Below, in pieces: positions 1-8,947 of a stretch of DNA of 64,000 bases. The notes under the pieces were generated by a model. It made no database searches and was not told the origin of the DNA. It saw only the letters and a list, made by a program, of their open reading frames with translations. Origin of the DNA: Streptomyces sp. Isolate_45. GTDB taxonomy: Bacteria; Actinomycetota; Actinomycetes; Streptomycetales; Streptomycetaceae. A program made the position numbers and the translations under genes. The stretch lies in assembly GCF_024721315.2 (NCBI RefSeq), contig NZ_JANFAK020000014.1:30859-94858 (forward strand). The letters are read 5' to 3'. The first letter of the stretch is position 1. Every line of letters begins with the position of its first letter.

Positions 1-2940
1 CGAACCGGAGGGCCCGACCACGGCGATGCGCCGGCCCGCTTCCAGCGTCAGGTCCATCCCGTGCAGGGCGTCCCGTTCCTGCCCGGGGTGGCGTGCGGCG
101 AGGCCGGTCAGTCGCAGGGGGAAGGGCGAGGCCGGTGCCGCCAGGGGTTCGGCCGGTTCGATCACGGGCACCGGGGCGTCGAGGACCTCGTAGACCCGCT
201 CTGCGCTCCGACGGACACGCTGGCGGTACTGGACCGCGAGCGGAAGTCCGCTGACCGCCTCGAACGCGGCGAGGGGGGTCAGTACGACCACCGCCATGGC
301 CACCCCGGAAAGCCGTCCCCCGGCGACGGCGGCGGCACCGGCGAGCGCGGCGAACACCACGGTCAGCCCGCAGACCAGCGCGGACAGCCCGCCGCCGAGC
401 CCGGTGGCGAAGGCGCCGCGCGAGGCGATCCGGGTCAGTGCCCCGTCGCTCTCCCGCACCCGGCCCTTGCGCCCGGCCAGGGCCCCGGCGACGGTGAGTT
501 CGGCCGTACCCGTGAGCAGATCGGCGGCCCGGGTGGCGAGCTCGCCCCGTGCCGGCGCCAGCCGCCGCTCCGCGCGCCGCGCGCAGGCACCGCTGATCAG
601 CGGCACGACGACGCCGGCCGCGAGCAGGCCCACCGCCAGGACCGCGCCGGCCTCGGGCAGCAGCCAGGCGGTGAACGCCACCGAGCCGGTTCCGACGAGC
701 ACCGCGGTGCCGACCGGGAGCAGCCAACGCAGCCAATAGTCCTGAAGGGCGTCGGCGTCGGCCACGAGCCGGGACAGCAGGTCCCCGCGCCGCTGCTCGC
801 GCAGCCCGGCGGGGGCGATCAGCTCCAGCCGGCGGTACACGGAGACCCGCAGGTCGGCCAGCATCCGCAGGACGGCGTCGTGCGAGACGAGCCGCTCGGC
901 GTAGCGGAACACGGCCCGGCCCAGACCGAAGGCCCGCGTCGCCGTGACGGCGACCATCAGGTAGAGCACCGGCGGCTGTTCGGAGGCACGCGAGATGAGC
1001 CACCCGGACACGGCCAACAACCCGACGCCGCACCCGACGGCGAGTGCCCCGAGCAGCAGCCCGAGCCGGAACCGTCCCTGCCAGGCGGCGGCCGCGGCCC
1101 GCACCCGGCTCAGCGGATCGCCGCCACCCGTCCTGGTAGGGCCCCCCGCTGCGACCCGTTCGGAGGTGGGCCCGAGGATCCATTCCCCGGGGTCCGCCAC
1201 CGGTGCCTGGGCCCGCGGCGGCGCGGCCTCGGACCCCGCGATCCCGGCGGCCGGGGCCACGGACCCGGCGGCAGGGCCAGCAGGCCCCGCAGTCCCGGGA
1301 GTGCCCTCACCTACCGCCACCACCCGGTCGGCCACGGCCAGCAGCGCCGGGCGGTGCACCACCAGCAGCACGGTCCGGCCCACCGCGAGGCGGCGTACGG
1401 CGTCCACGACGGCCGCCTCCGTCTCCCCGTCGAGGGCCGCCGTCGGTTCGTCCAGCAGCAGCACCGGACGGTCGGCGAGGAACGCCCGTGCCAGTGCGAG
1501 GCGCTGCCGCTGTCCCGCCGACAGGCCGACGCCGCCCTCACCCAGCGACGTACGGATCCCGCCCGGCAGCGCGGCCACGAACTCCCAGGCCCCGGCGTCC
1601 CGGAGCGCCGATTCCACGTCCTCGTCGCAGGCCCCGGGCCGAGCCAGCCGTACGTTCTCGGCGATGCTCCCCGCGAAGAGGTGCGGCCGCTGCGGCACCC
1701 ACGCGATCCTCTCCCGCCACTCTTCCAGGGACAGCTCCGCCTGGTCGACGGCGCCGATCCGCACCCGTCCGGCCGTCGGCGTGACGAAGCCCAGCAGCAC
1801 GTTCAGCAGCGTGGACTTGCCCGCGCCGCTGGGCCCGGTGAGGGCGACGCACTCGCCGGGCTCCACCACCAGGGACACGGGACCGGGCGAGCTCGCGCTC
1901 CGGCCCTCGTAGCGCACCTCGACTCCGTCGAACTCGATCCGCAGCCCCGAGTCCGGCACCCGGACGCCGCCGCCCGTCGCGGGCGGCTCGGTCTCCAGCA
2001 CCTCGAAGATCTCTTCCGCCGCGGCCAGGCCCTCGGCGGCCGCGTGGTACTGAGCCCCCACCTGCCGCAGGGGCAGGTAGGCCTCCGGCGCCAGGATCAG
2101 GATGACCAGTCCGGTGTAGAGGTCGAGTTCGCCGTGGACGAGCCGCATGCCGATGGTCACCGCGACGAGGGCGACCGACAGCGTGGCGAGCAGTTCCAGC
2201 GCGAACGAGGAGAGGAAGGCGATGCGCAGCGTGCGCATCGTGGCTTGGCGGTAGTCATCGGTGATCTTGCGGATCGACTCGGCCTGGGCCTTGGCCCGTC
2301 CGAAGACCTTCAGCGTCGGAAGTCCGGCCACCACGTCCAGGAAGTGTCCCGACAGCCGCGACAGCAGCCGCCACTGTCGGTCCATCCGGGACTGGGTGGC
2401 CATGCCGATCAGGATCATGAAGAGGGGGATCAGCGGCAGGGTGACCACGATGATGGCCGCCGATACCCAGTCCTCCGTGACGATCCGGGCGAGGACCGCC
2501 ACCGGTACGACGACGGCGAGCCCGAGCTGGGGCAGGTAGCGGGCGAAGTAGTCGTCGAGGGCGTCCACTCCCCGGGTGGCCAGGGCCACCAGCGACCCGG
2601 TCCGCCGGCTGTCGGTGGCGCCGGGCCCCAGGTCGGCTGCGCGGTCCAGCAGCCGCACCCGCAGCTCGGACTTGACCGCCGCCCCGGCACGGTGCGCGGC
2701 CAGTTCCGTGAGCCAGGCGACCAGACCGCGTCCGAGGGCCACCGCTGCGAGGAGGAGCAGCGGGATGCGCAGCTCACCGGCGCCGAGCCCCTGTTCGAAA
2801 GCGCCGACCACGATCTCGGCGATGAGCATCGCCTGACCGACGACCAGCCCCGCTCCGGCGAGCCCGAGGAGCACCACCGCTCCCAGGAAGAGGCGGGTGG
2901 ATCGGGCGTACCGCAGCAGGCGCGGGTCGATCGGTTTCAC
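1..2940 (-). CDS. cydCD: CydCD fused ABC exporter for cytochrome bd assembly (3' end outside window)
   Basis: Fused heterodimeric ABC transporter needed to assemble cytochrome bd; the family exports thiols/haem-related substrates. Reading leftwards there is a CydD-type transmembrane block, a first nucleotide-binding domain with Walker A GPSGAGKST near residue 369, then a second CydC-type transmembrane block. The window ends just inside the second Walker A (GPSGS), so about 980 codons are visible. Start: an ATG at 2949 abuts the Shine-Dalgarno (GAGGAG) with no spacing, whereas the in-frame GTG at 2940 sits 9 nt from it, so I prefer GTG. Both starts lie within or beside a parS site (2934-2947). 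It follows cydB by about 50 nt and is probably co-transcribed with cydAB. Confidence 0.92.
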   Translation of the reverse strand, partial: MKPIDPRLLRYARSTRLFLGAVVLLGLAGAGLVVGQAMLIAEIVVGAFEQGLGAGELRIPLLLLAAVALGRGLVAWLTELAAHRAGAAVKSELRVRLLDRAADLGPGATDSRRTGSLVALATRGVDALDDYFARYLPQLGLAVVVPVAVLARIVTEDWVSAAIIVVTLPLIPLFMILIGMATQSRMDRQWRLLSRLSGHFLDVVAGLPTLKVFGRAKAQAESIRKITDDYRQATMRTLRIAFLSSFALELLATLSVALVAVTIGMRLVHGELDLYTGLVILILAPEAYLPLRQVGAQYHAAAEGLAAAEEIFEVLETEPPATGGGVRVPDSGLRIEFDGVEVRYEGRSASSPGPVSLVVEPGECVALTGPSGAGKSTLLNVLLGFVTPTAGRVRIGAVDQAELSLEEWRERIAWVPQRPHLFAGSIAENVRLARPGACDEDVESALRDAGAWEFVAALPGGIRTSLGEGGVGLSAGQRQRLALARAFLADRPVLLLDEPTAALDGETEAAVVDAVRRLAVGRTVLLVVHRPALLAVADRVVAVGEGTPGTAGPAGPAAGSVAPAAGIAGSEAAPPRAQAPVADPGEWILGPTSERVAAGGPTRTGGGDPLSRVRAAAAAWQGRFRLGLLLGALAVGCGVGLLAVSGWLISRASEQPPVLYLMVAVTATRAFGLGRAVFRYAERLVSHDAVLRMLADLRVSVYRRLELIAPAGLREQRRGDLLSRLVADADALQDYWLRWLLPVGTAVLVGTGSVAFTAWLLPEAGAVLAVGLLAAGVVVPLISGACARRAERRLAPARGELATRAADLLTGTAELTVAGALAGRKGRVRESDGALTRIASRGAFATGLGGGLSALVCGLTVVFAALAGAAAVAGGRLSGVAMAVVVLTPLAAFEAVSGLPLAVQYRQRVRRSAERVYEVLDAPVPVIEPAEPLAAPASPFPLRLTGLAARHPGQERDALHGMDLTLEAGRRIAVVGPSGS

Positions 2941-2947
2941 GTGAAAC
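2934..2947. other. parS: parS (ParB-binding site) 1
   Basis: Perfect 14-mer GTTTCACGTGAAAC at the 5' end of cydCD. It encodes FHVK after the upstream ATG and separates that ATG from the likelier GTG start. Confidence 0.9.
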
Positions 2948-3000
2948 ATCTCCTCGGCAGGGTCGAGCAGGAGAGTCGGGCATCGGAGGGAGCGGGTGCC

Positions 3001-4002
3001 TCAGTGCGCGTCGACGATGTGCTGCGTACCGATCCGCTTGCGGAACACCCAGTAGGTCCACCCCTGGTAGAGCAGGACGAGCGGGGTGGCCACCGCGGCG
3101 CACCAGGTCATGATCTTCAGGGTGTACGGGCTGGACGAGGCGTTGGTGACCGTGAGGTTCCAGGCGTCGTTCAGCGACGACGGCATGACGTTCGGGAAGA
3201 GCGTCAGGAACAGCATCGCGACGGCGGCCGCGATGGTGACCCCCGAGAGCGCGAAGGACCAGCCCTCACGACCCGCCAGGTTGAAGCCCAGGGCCCCGAC
3301 CAGCGCGAGTACCGCGACGGCCATCGCGATCAGGCTCCAGCCGTCACCGCGCGAGACCTGCGTCCAGATCAGGAAGACGAGGGCCAGCACCGCGGTGACC
3401 ACGCCCAGCCGGGTGGCCAGCGTGCGCGACCGCTCCCGGATGTCACCGACCGTCTTGAGCGAGGTGAACACCGCGCCGTGGAAGGTGAACAGGGTGAGGG
3501 TGACCAGACCGCCGAGGATCGAGTAGACGTTGAGCAGGTCGAGGAAGGTGCCGACGTACTCCATGTCCTGGTCGATCTTCACTCCGCGCACGATGTTGGC
3601 GAAGGCCACGCCCCACAGGAACGCGGGGATCAGCGAGGTCCAGAAGATCGCGTGTTCCCAGTTGGTCTGCCACTTGTCCTCCGGCCGCTTGTGCCGGTAC
3701 TCGAAGGCGACGCCCCGGATGATGAGGCAGACCAGGATGATCAGCAACGGCAGGTAGAAGCCGGAGAAGAGCGTGGCGTACCACTCGGGGAATGCGGCGA
3801 AGGTCGCGCCGCCGGCGGTGAGCAGCCACACCTCGTTGCCGTCCCAGACGGGCCCGATCGTGTTGATCAGGACCCGCTTCTCGGTGCGGTCACGGGCGAG
3901 CAGCTTGGTGAGTACGCCGACTCCGAAGTCGAAGCCCTCCAGGAAGAAGTAGCCGATCCACAGGACGGCGATGAGGACGAACCAGACGTCGTGGAGTTGC
4001 AT
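3001..4002 (-). CDS. cydB: Cytochrome bd ubiquinol/menaquinol oxidase subunit II
   Basis: Subunit II of cytochrome bd oxidase, an integral membrane partner of CydA in quinol oxidation at low oxygen. The 333-residue protein begins with the family N-terminus MQLHDVWFVLIAVLWIGYFF and carries the conserved EGFDFGVG segment near residue 25, followed by eight or nine hydrophobic helices, as expected for CydB. It lies 18 nt downstream of cydA and 50 nt upstream of cydCD on the same strand, so a cydA-cydB-cydCD operon is likely. Length is normal. Confidence 0.96.
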   Translation of the reverse strand: MQLHDVWFVLIAVLWIGYFFLEGFDFGVGVLTKLLARDRTEKRVLINTIGPVWDGNEVWLLTAGGATFAAFPEWYATLFSGFYLPLLIILVCLIIRGVAFEYRHKRPEDKWQTNWEHAIFWTSLIPAFLWGVAFANIVRGVKIDQDMEYVGTFLDLLNVYSILGGLVTLTLFTFHGAVFTSLKTVGDIRERSRTLATRLGVVTAVLALVFLIWTQVSRGDGWSLIAMAVAVLALVGALGFNLAGREGWSFALSGVTIAAAVAMLFLTLFPNVMPSSLNDAWNLTVTNASSSPYTLKIMTWCAAVATPLVLLYQGWTYWVFRKRIGTQHIVDAH

Positions 4003-4020
4003 GGGGTGGTCTCCGCTGTC

Positions 4021-5526
4021 TCAGTACGAGAAGGCCATCGGACGGTCGGGGTTCTTGTCGTCCCCGCCGATCTTCGTCGGCGGGTTCAGGTCGGCCTCGG
4101 TGAGTTCGGGGGGGCCGAGCTTGACGTACTTCACGAGCAGCTTGACTTCGATCACCGCGAGGACGGCGTACAGCAGGGTGAAGCCGATCATCGAGGTGAG
4201 TACCTCGGCCTGGGTGACGTTCGGCGAGACGGCGTCCCGGGTGCGCAGGACCCCGTAGACGACCCAGGGCTGACGGCCCATCTCGGTGAATATCCAGCCC
4301 CAGGAATTGGCTATGAGCGGGAAGCACATGGTCCAGAGCGCGACGATCCAGTACAGGTTGGCGAAGCGCGGGCTCAGGGCCTTCTTGAAGAGGACCAGGT
4401 TCGGCACCTCGTCCGGTCCGGTGCGCAGCCCCCGCGGCAGCAGGAACTTCTTGCGGGTCAACCAGAGCCCCACGACACCGATGGCGAGCGAGGCCATGCC
4501 GAAGCCGATCATCCAGCGGAAGCCCCAGTAGGCGACGGGGATGTTGGGCCGGTAGTCGCCCGGTCCGAACTTCTCCTGCTGGGCCTTGTTGACGTCGTTG
4601 ATGCCCGGGACGAACGAGGTGAAGTCGTCGTTGGCCAGGAAGGACAGCAGCCCGGGGATCTCGATCGCGACCTTGTTGTGGCCCTTGTCGACGTCGCCGT
4701 AGGCGAAGACGGAGAAGGGGGCCGGTGCCTCGCCGTCCCACAGGGCCTCGGCGGCGGCCATCTTCATCGGCTGCTGCTTGTACATCACCTTGCCGAGCAG
4801 GTCGCCGCTGATGGCGGTGCCCATACCGGCAATGATCATGACGATGAGGCCGAGGCGCAGCGAGCTCCTCATGACCGGCACGTGCTTCTTGCGCGCCAGG
4901 TGGAACGCGGCGATGCCGGCCATGAACGCGCCGCCGACCAGGAAGGCCGCCGTGATCGTGTGGAAGAACTGGGTCAGCGCGGTGTTCTGGGTGAGAACCA
5001 GCCAGAAATCGGTGAGCTCGGCCCGTCCGCGCTCCTCGTTGATCCGGTAGCCGACGGGGTGCTGCATCCAGGAGTTGGCCGCGAGGATGAAGTAGGCGGA
5101 CAGGATGGTGCCGATCGACACCATCCATATGCAGGCGAGGTGGATCCTCTTGGGCAGCTTGTCCCAGCCGAAGATCCACAGGCCGATGAAGGTGGACTCG
5201 AAGAAGAAGGCGATCAGCGCCTCGAAGGCCAGGGGCGCCCCGAAGACGTCGCCGACGAAGCGCGAGTAGTCGGACCAGTTCATGCCGAACTGGAACTCCT
5301 GGACGATGCCGGTGACGACACCCATCGCGATGTTGATCAGGAAGAGCTTGCCCCAGAACTTGGTGGCCCTGAGGTACTTCTCGTTCTCGCTCCGGACCCA
5401 TGCGGTCTGCAGGCCGGCGGTGAGCGCGGCGAGCGAGATCGTCAAGGGAACGAACAGGAAGTGGTAGACGGTGGTGATGCCGAACTGCCATCGCGCCAGC
5501 GTCTCCGGCGCCAAAGCTAGGTCCAC
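4021..5526 (-). CDS. cydA: Cytochrome bd oxidase subunit I
   Basis: Haem-bearing catalytic subunit of the bd-type terminal oxidase. The 501-residue protein starts MDLALAPETLARWQFGITTVYHF, with the conserved N-terminal histidine (H22) that ligates haem b595 in the family and the GRQPWVVYG-type segment in its C-terminal half. There are multiple transmembrane helices. It is the first gene of the cyd operon. A perfect Rex operator at 5612-5627 lies about 90 bp upstream, implying NADH/NAD+-dependent repression. Confidence 0.97.
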   Translation of the reverse strand: MDLALAPETLARWQFGITTVYHFLFVPLTISLAALTAGLQTAWVRSENEKYLRATKFWGKLFLINIAMGVVTGIVQEFQFGMNWSDYSRFVGDVFGAPLAFEALIAFFFESTFIGLWIFGWDKLPKRIHLACIWMVSIGTILSAYFILAANSWMQHPVGYRINEERGRAELTDFWLVLTQNTALTQFFHTITAAFLVGGAFMAGIAAFHLARKKHVPVMRSSLRLGLIVMIIAGMGTAISGDLLGKVMYKQQPMKMAAAEALWDGEAPAPFSVFAYGDVDKGHNKVAIEIPGLLSFLANDDFTSFVPGINDVNKAQQEKFGPGDYRPNIPVAYWGFRWMIGFGMASLAIGVVGLWLTRKKFLLPRGLRTGPDEVPNLVLFKKALSPRFANLYWIVALWTMCFPLIANSWGWIFTEMGRQPWVVYGVLRTRDAVSPNVTQAEVLTSMIGFTLLYAVLAVIEVKLLVKYVKLGPPELTEADLNPPTKIGGDDKNPDRPMAFSY

Positions 5527-5611
5527 GTCCTCGTCTCCTTCGGGTCACCGTGGTCACACCGGCAGTCTGCCGTTTGTGTCCCACTCAATTCGGGAGGAAG
5601 CGGGACACGCT

Positions 5612-5627
5612 TGTGAACGCGTTCACA
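5612..5627. promoter_or_regulatory. Rex operator (ROP) upstream of cydA
   Basis: TGTGAACGCGTTCACA is a perfect 16-bp palindrome matching the Streptomyces Rex consensus TGTGAAC-N3-TTCACA. Rex releases DNA when NADH rises, which fits control of cydABCD. A partial second half-site (TTCACA-like) follows at 5629-5634. The site is seen directly; regulation is inferred from the family. Confidence 0.9.
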
Positions 5628-5688
5628 TTCACAAGCATTATGGCGCACGGGTTCGGAAGCCCGTACGGCGGGGTCCCCCTAGCCAAGA

Positions 5689-5709
5689 CATTCAACAGAT
5701 TGTTGAATG
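5689..5709. promoter_or_regulatory. Inverted repeat at the start of the cyclophilin-like gene
   Basis: Two 9-bp arms, CATTCAACA and TGTTGAATG, separated by 3 bp (GAT). The right arm contains the ATG at 5707. The form resembles GntR/FadR- or TetR-type operators. The cognate regulator is not identifiable, and such a site would block transcription or translation of the gene at 5716. Confidence 0.6.
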
Positions 5710-5715
5710 CGGCGC

Positions 5716-6084
5716 ATGCAGATACGAATCTCCTGGCCCTCCGGCCAGCTCACCGCGACCCTCGACGAGACCCCGACCAGCAAGGCCCTGGTCGAGGCCC
5801 TCCCGATCTCCGCCTCCGCCAACACGTGGGGCGAGGAGGTCTACTTCGACACCGGGGTGTCAGTGGCCCTGGAACACGACGCCCAGCAGGTCGTCGCCCC
5901 GGGCACCATCGCGTTCTGGACCGAGGGCGACGCGCTCGCGCTGCCCTACGGTCCGACGCCCATCTCGCGCGGAGGCGAGAGCCGCCTGGCGAGCCCGTGC
6001 AACGTCCTCGGCTCGTTCGACGGCGACCCCCGCCTGCTGTCCACCGTCCGCGACGGCGACCCCATCCGCGTGGAGCTCGTGTAA
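5716..6084 (+). CDS. Cyclophilin-like fold protein (TM1367/Cyclophil_like family)
   Basis: Small single-domain protein of about 122 residues (MQIRISWPSGQ...). Its sequence fits the cyclophilin-like family PF04126: an N-terminal beta strand, the segment WGEEVYFDTGV near residue 45, the central motif TIAFWTEGDALALPYGPTP, and a C-terminal VRDGDPIRVELV strand. Peptidyl-prolyl isomerase activity is not established for this family. ATG 5707 would add three residues but lies inside an inverted repeat; ATG 5716 matches the family start. It is monocistronic and convergent with hisC. Confidence 0.8.
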   Translation: MQIRISWPSGQLTATLDETPTSKALVEALPISASANTWGEEVYFDTGVSVALEHDAQQVVAPGTIAFWTEGDALALPYGPTPISRGGESRLASPCNVLGSFDGDPRLLSTVRDGDPIRVELV

Positions 6085-6119
6085 CCAACCCCGCGGGGGC
6101 CGCCGTCGGGCGCCGCCAC

Positions 6120-6150
6120 CCCGGGCCACGGCCTCTCGGCCGCTCCCGGG
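6120..6150. terminator. Bidirectional hairpin between cyclophilin-like gene and hisC
   Basis: Inverted repeat CCCGGG...CCCGGG with an inner CGGCC/GGCCG pairing, between two convergent genes. There is no T-tract, which is usual for Streptomyces terminators. Confidence 0.5.
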
Positions 6151-6156
6151 CGATGA

Positions 6157-7239
6157 CTACAGCTCCTTGAAGAACGCCTCCGCCGTGTGCAGGAAGAGGT
6201 CGTTCGCCTCGGTCTCACCGATCGTGACCCGCAGGCCCTCACCCGCGAAGGGCCGGACCACCACACCGGCCTTCTCGCAGGCCGCCGCGAACTCGGCGGT
6301 CCGCTCCCCCAGCCGCATCCACACGAAATTGGCCTGGGTGTCCGGGACGACCGTCCAGCCCTGGGCGAGCAGCGTGCCGTGCACCCGCGCGCGCTCGCCC
6401 ACCAGCGAACCGACCCGGCCCATCAGCTCGTCCTCCGCCCTCAACGAAGCGACCGCGGCGTCCTGGGCGAGCTGGCTGACGCCGAAGGGGACCGCCGTCT
6501 TGCGCAGCGCGGCCGCCACCGGCTCGTGCGCGACCGCGAATCCGACCCGCAGACCGGCCAGCCCGTACGCCTTCGAGAACGTACGCAGCACCGCGACGTT
6601 CGGGCGGTCGCGGTAGAGCTCGATGCCGTCGGGGACGTCGGCGTCGCGGACGAACTCGCGGTATGCCTCGTCCAGCACCACCAGGATGTCCGAGGGCACC
6701 CGGTCCAGGAAGCGTTCCAGCTCGGCCCGGCGCACCGCGGTACCGGTGGGGTTGTTGGGGTTGCACACGAAGATCAGACGCGTCCGGTCCGTGATGGCCG
6801 CGGCCATGGCGTCCAGGTCGTGCACGTCGCCGTCGGTGAGGGGCACCTGGACCGACGTCGCACCCGAGATCTGCGTGATGATCGGGTAGGCCTCGAAGGA
6901 CCGCCAGGCGTAGATGACCTCGTCGCCGGGGCCCGCCGTCGACTGGATCAGCGACTGGGCCACTCCGACGGAACCGGTGCCCGTGGCGATGTGCTCGACC
7001 GGCACCCCGAACCGGTCGGCCAGCTCGTTCACCAGGCCCGTGCAGGCCATGTCCGGGTAACGGTTGAACCGACCCGCGGCCGCGACCGCGCTCTCCAGGA
7101 CACCCGGCAGCGGCGGGTACGGGTTCTCGTTCGAGGACAGCTTGAACGCCACGGGCCCGCCGGTGGCAGCGGGCTTTCCGGGCTTGTAGGTGGGAATGCC
7201 GTCCAGCTCGGCGCGCAGCTTCGGGCTCTTCTCGCTCAC
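6157..7239 (-). CDS. Histidinol-phosphate aminotransferase family, HisC-like
   Basis: PLP-dependent fold-type I aminotransferase of about 360 residues. It has [13 protein letters not shown] at the N-terminus, [13 protein letters not shown] for cofactor phosphate binding, [20 protein letters not shown], and [16 protein letters not shown] with the PLP lysine. HisC-type enzymes transaminate imidazole acetol phosphate; paralogues act on aromatic amino acids. No other his gene is nearby, so it may be a second HisC or aromatic aminotransferase. The GTG at 7239 has a GAGGAGG ribosome site 7 nt upstream. It is divergent from the LacI-type gene. Confidence 0.88.
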   Translation of the reverse strand: MSEKSPKLRAELDGIPTYKPGKPAATGGPVAFKLSSNENPYPPLPGVLESAVAAAGRFNRYPDMACTGLVNELADRFGVPVEHIATGTGSVGVAQSLIQSTAGPGDEVIYAWRSFEAYPIITQISGATSVQVPLTDGDVHDLDAMAAAITDRTRLIFVCNPNNPTGTAVRRAELERFLDRVPSDILVVLDEAYREFVRDADVPDGIELYRDRPNVAVLRTFSKAYGLAGLRVGFAVAHEPVAAALRKTAVPFGVSQLAQDAAVASLRAEDELMGRVGSLVGERARVHGTLLAQGWTVVPDTQANFVWMRLGERTAEFAAACEKAGVVVRPFAGEGLRVTIGETEANDLFLHTAEAFFKEL

Positions 7240-7601
7240 CGCAGGTCCTCCTCGACCGTCCCGTCGACGGCACCGTCGACTCAATACTGCTCACCTTATG
7301 AGGATTCCGCCGATCCGAGAATGGCGGGCGCCCGGAACACCGGGGGAGCGCGCGCATATATGCGCGCGCCGGTGGCCTGCGCCGTGGCGCGCGTCCCTCG
7401 TGCAGGTGAGTTGCGACCGGTCCGGGGCGGCCCCGTTTTGGCATGCTCGTACCCGTCGACAAGCGGCACCCTCACCCACATCGACAAATGACCTTCGTTT
7501 CCAAGGTCATTGGGGGTGGCGAAACATGCAGAATCGTGCCTGTCAACGAGTGCATATGCATCCGGACCACCCACCCCACCGAGCCCTACTATCGGCTCGC
7601 C
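7240..7601. other. Divergent intergenic region between hisC-like and LacI-type genes
   Basis: A 362-bp non-coding stretch between two divergent genes. It contains a perfect 22-bp palindrome (7348-7369), presumably both promoters, and nothing else I can name. An open frame through 7443-7601 joins the LacI gene but has no family sequence. Confidence 0.6.
7348..7369. promoter_or_regulatory. Perfect 22-bp palindrome, candidate operator
   Basis: Alternating purine-pyrimidine palindrome with core GCGCATATATGCGC, extending by GC steps on both sides to 22 bp. It sits about 110 bp upstream of hisC-like and 230 bp upstream of the LacI-type gene. It could be an operator, a cruciform or a Z-DNA-prone tract. 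Confidence 0.5.
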
Positions 7602-8717
7602 ATGACAGCAGCAGGGAAGCATCAGGTGAGCCGGGCCGAGACCACCCGGCGAGTCGGCGGCCGACAGGGCCGGGCCGGCATCAGAGACGTGGCCGCCGCA
7701 GCGGGCGTCTCCATCACAACCGTCTCCGACGCGCTCAATGGCAAGGGGCGGCTGCCGGACGCCACCCGCCGCCACGTCCGCGAGGTCGCCGACCGGCTGG
7801 GCTATCGCCCTTCCGCGGCCGCCCGCACCCTCCGTACCGGCAAGTCGGGCCTCATCGGCCTGACCGTGACGACGTACGGGGATGAACCTTTCACCTTCAC
7901 CGAATTCGCGTACTTCGCGGAGATGGCACGGGCCGCCACCTCCGCCGCGCTCGCCCGTGGGTACGCCCTCGTCATCCTGCCCGCCACCTCACGACACGAC
8001 GTCTGGTCCAACGTGGCCCTCGACGGCACCGTCGTGATCGACCCGTCCGACCACGACCCCGTGGTCAGCGAGCTGGTCCGTCAGGGACTCCCCGTGGTCT
8101 CCGACGGCCGACCGGCCGGCACCCTCCCCGTCACCGCCTGGGTCGACAACGACCACGAAGCGGCCGTACTCGGCCTCCTCGACCACCTCGCAGCCGCCGG
8201 CGCCCGCCGCATCGGGCTGCTGACCGGCACCACCACCGACACCTACACCCGACTCTCCACCACCGCCTACCTCAGCTGGTGCGAACGCGTCGGCCAGGAC
8301 CCCGTCTACGAGTCCTACCCCGCCCACGACCCGTGCGCCGGGGCCGTGGCCGCCGACCGACTGCTCGCCCGGCCCGACCGGCCCGATGCCGTGTACGGAC
8401 TCTTCGACCCCAACGGCACCGACCTCCTCGCCGCGGCCCGGCGCTACGGCCTGCGCGTCCCGGAGGACCTGCTCCTCGTGTGCTGCAGCGAATCCACCGT
8501 CTACGCCAGTACCGAACCGCCCATCACGACGCTCTCCCTCAAACCGCGCCGCATCGGCACCGCCGTCGTGCAGTTGCTCATCGACGCGATCGAAGGGGTC
8601 GACACCGGACGCCCCGTAGAACAGGTCGTTCCGACCGAACTCATCATCCGTACCTCCTCGCAGCGCAGGACGCCCCGAACCACCGTCAGCCCACCCCGTT
8701 CACCGGCCCAGGACTGA
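7602..8717 (+). CDS. LacI-family transcriptional regulator
   Basis: DNA-binding regulator of 371 residues. The N-terminal LacI helix-turn-helix is clear at about residues 24-70 (GIRDVAAAAGVSITTVSDAL, then RHVREVADRLGYRPSAAARTLRTG). A periplasmic-binding-protein-like effector domain follows (GLLTGTTTDTYTRLSTTAYL..., DAVYGLFDPNGTDLLAAARRYG, TTLSLKPRRIGTAVVQLL). The ATG at 7602 gives the normal LacI start; a longer frame upstream lacks family sequence. Ligand and targets are unknown, and there is no adjacent sugar operon. The palindrome at 7348-7369 is a possible target. Confidence 0.92.
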   Translation: MTAAGKHQVSRAETTRRVGGRQGRAGIRDVAAAAGVSITTVSDALNGKGRLPDATRRHVREVADRLGYRPSAAARTLRTGKSGLIGLTVTTYGDEPFTFTEFAYFAEMARAATSAALARGYALVILPATSRHDVWSNVALDGTVVIDPSDHDPVVSELVRQGLPVVSDGRPAGTLPVTAWVDNDHEAAVLGLLDHLAAAGARRIGLLTGTTTDTYTRLSTTAYLSWCERVGQDPVYESYPAHDPCAGAVAADRLLARPDRPDAVYGLFDPNGTDLLAAARRYGLRVPEDLLLVCCSESTVYASTEPPITTLSLKPRRIGTAVVQLLIDAIEGVDTGRPVEQVVPTELIIRTSSQRRTPRTTVSPPRSPAQD

Positions 8718-8857
8718 CCTCCGGACCACGGCACGGCGGGGTCGACGACCCCGCCCAGGATTTCAGCAACACCGATATCGGGCTAAAACAGTAGGAACAA
8801 CCGGCTCCGGCCAGGATTCACCACCCCTGGTGCGTCACAGAGCGCGAGCCGCATTCC

Positions 8858-8863
8858 TATGAT
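8858..8863 (+). promoter_or_regulatory. Putative -10 element of the metallophosphatase gene
   Basis: TATGAT lies about 85 bp upstream of the gene start at 8948. No convincing -35 could be assigned. Confidence 0.35.
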
Positions 8864-8947
8864 GGGCGCACGACATCACGGACCCTCCGACCCGGAGGTC
8901 AGGAGGGTCCGCAGGTGTACGGCAGCGCGACGGTGGTGGAGGGGTCG

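Noticed and set aside
61..5520. A 1819-codon open frame on the plus strand opposite cydCD, cydB and cydA
   Set aside because: Antisense shadow of high-GC genes. Composition is Arg/Gly/Pro-rich with no domain, and the minus-strand genes are clear.
7443..7601. Longer N-terminus for the LacI-type regulator
   Set aside because: The extra 53 residues have no LacI similarity and the ATG at 7602 fits the domain start.
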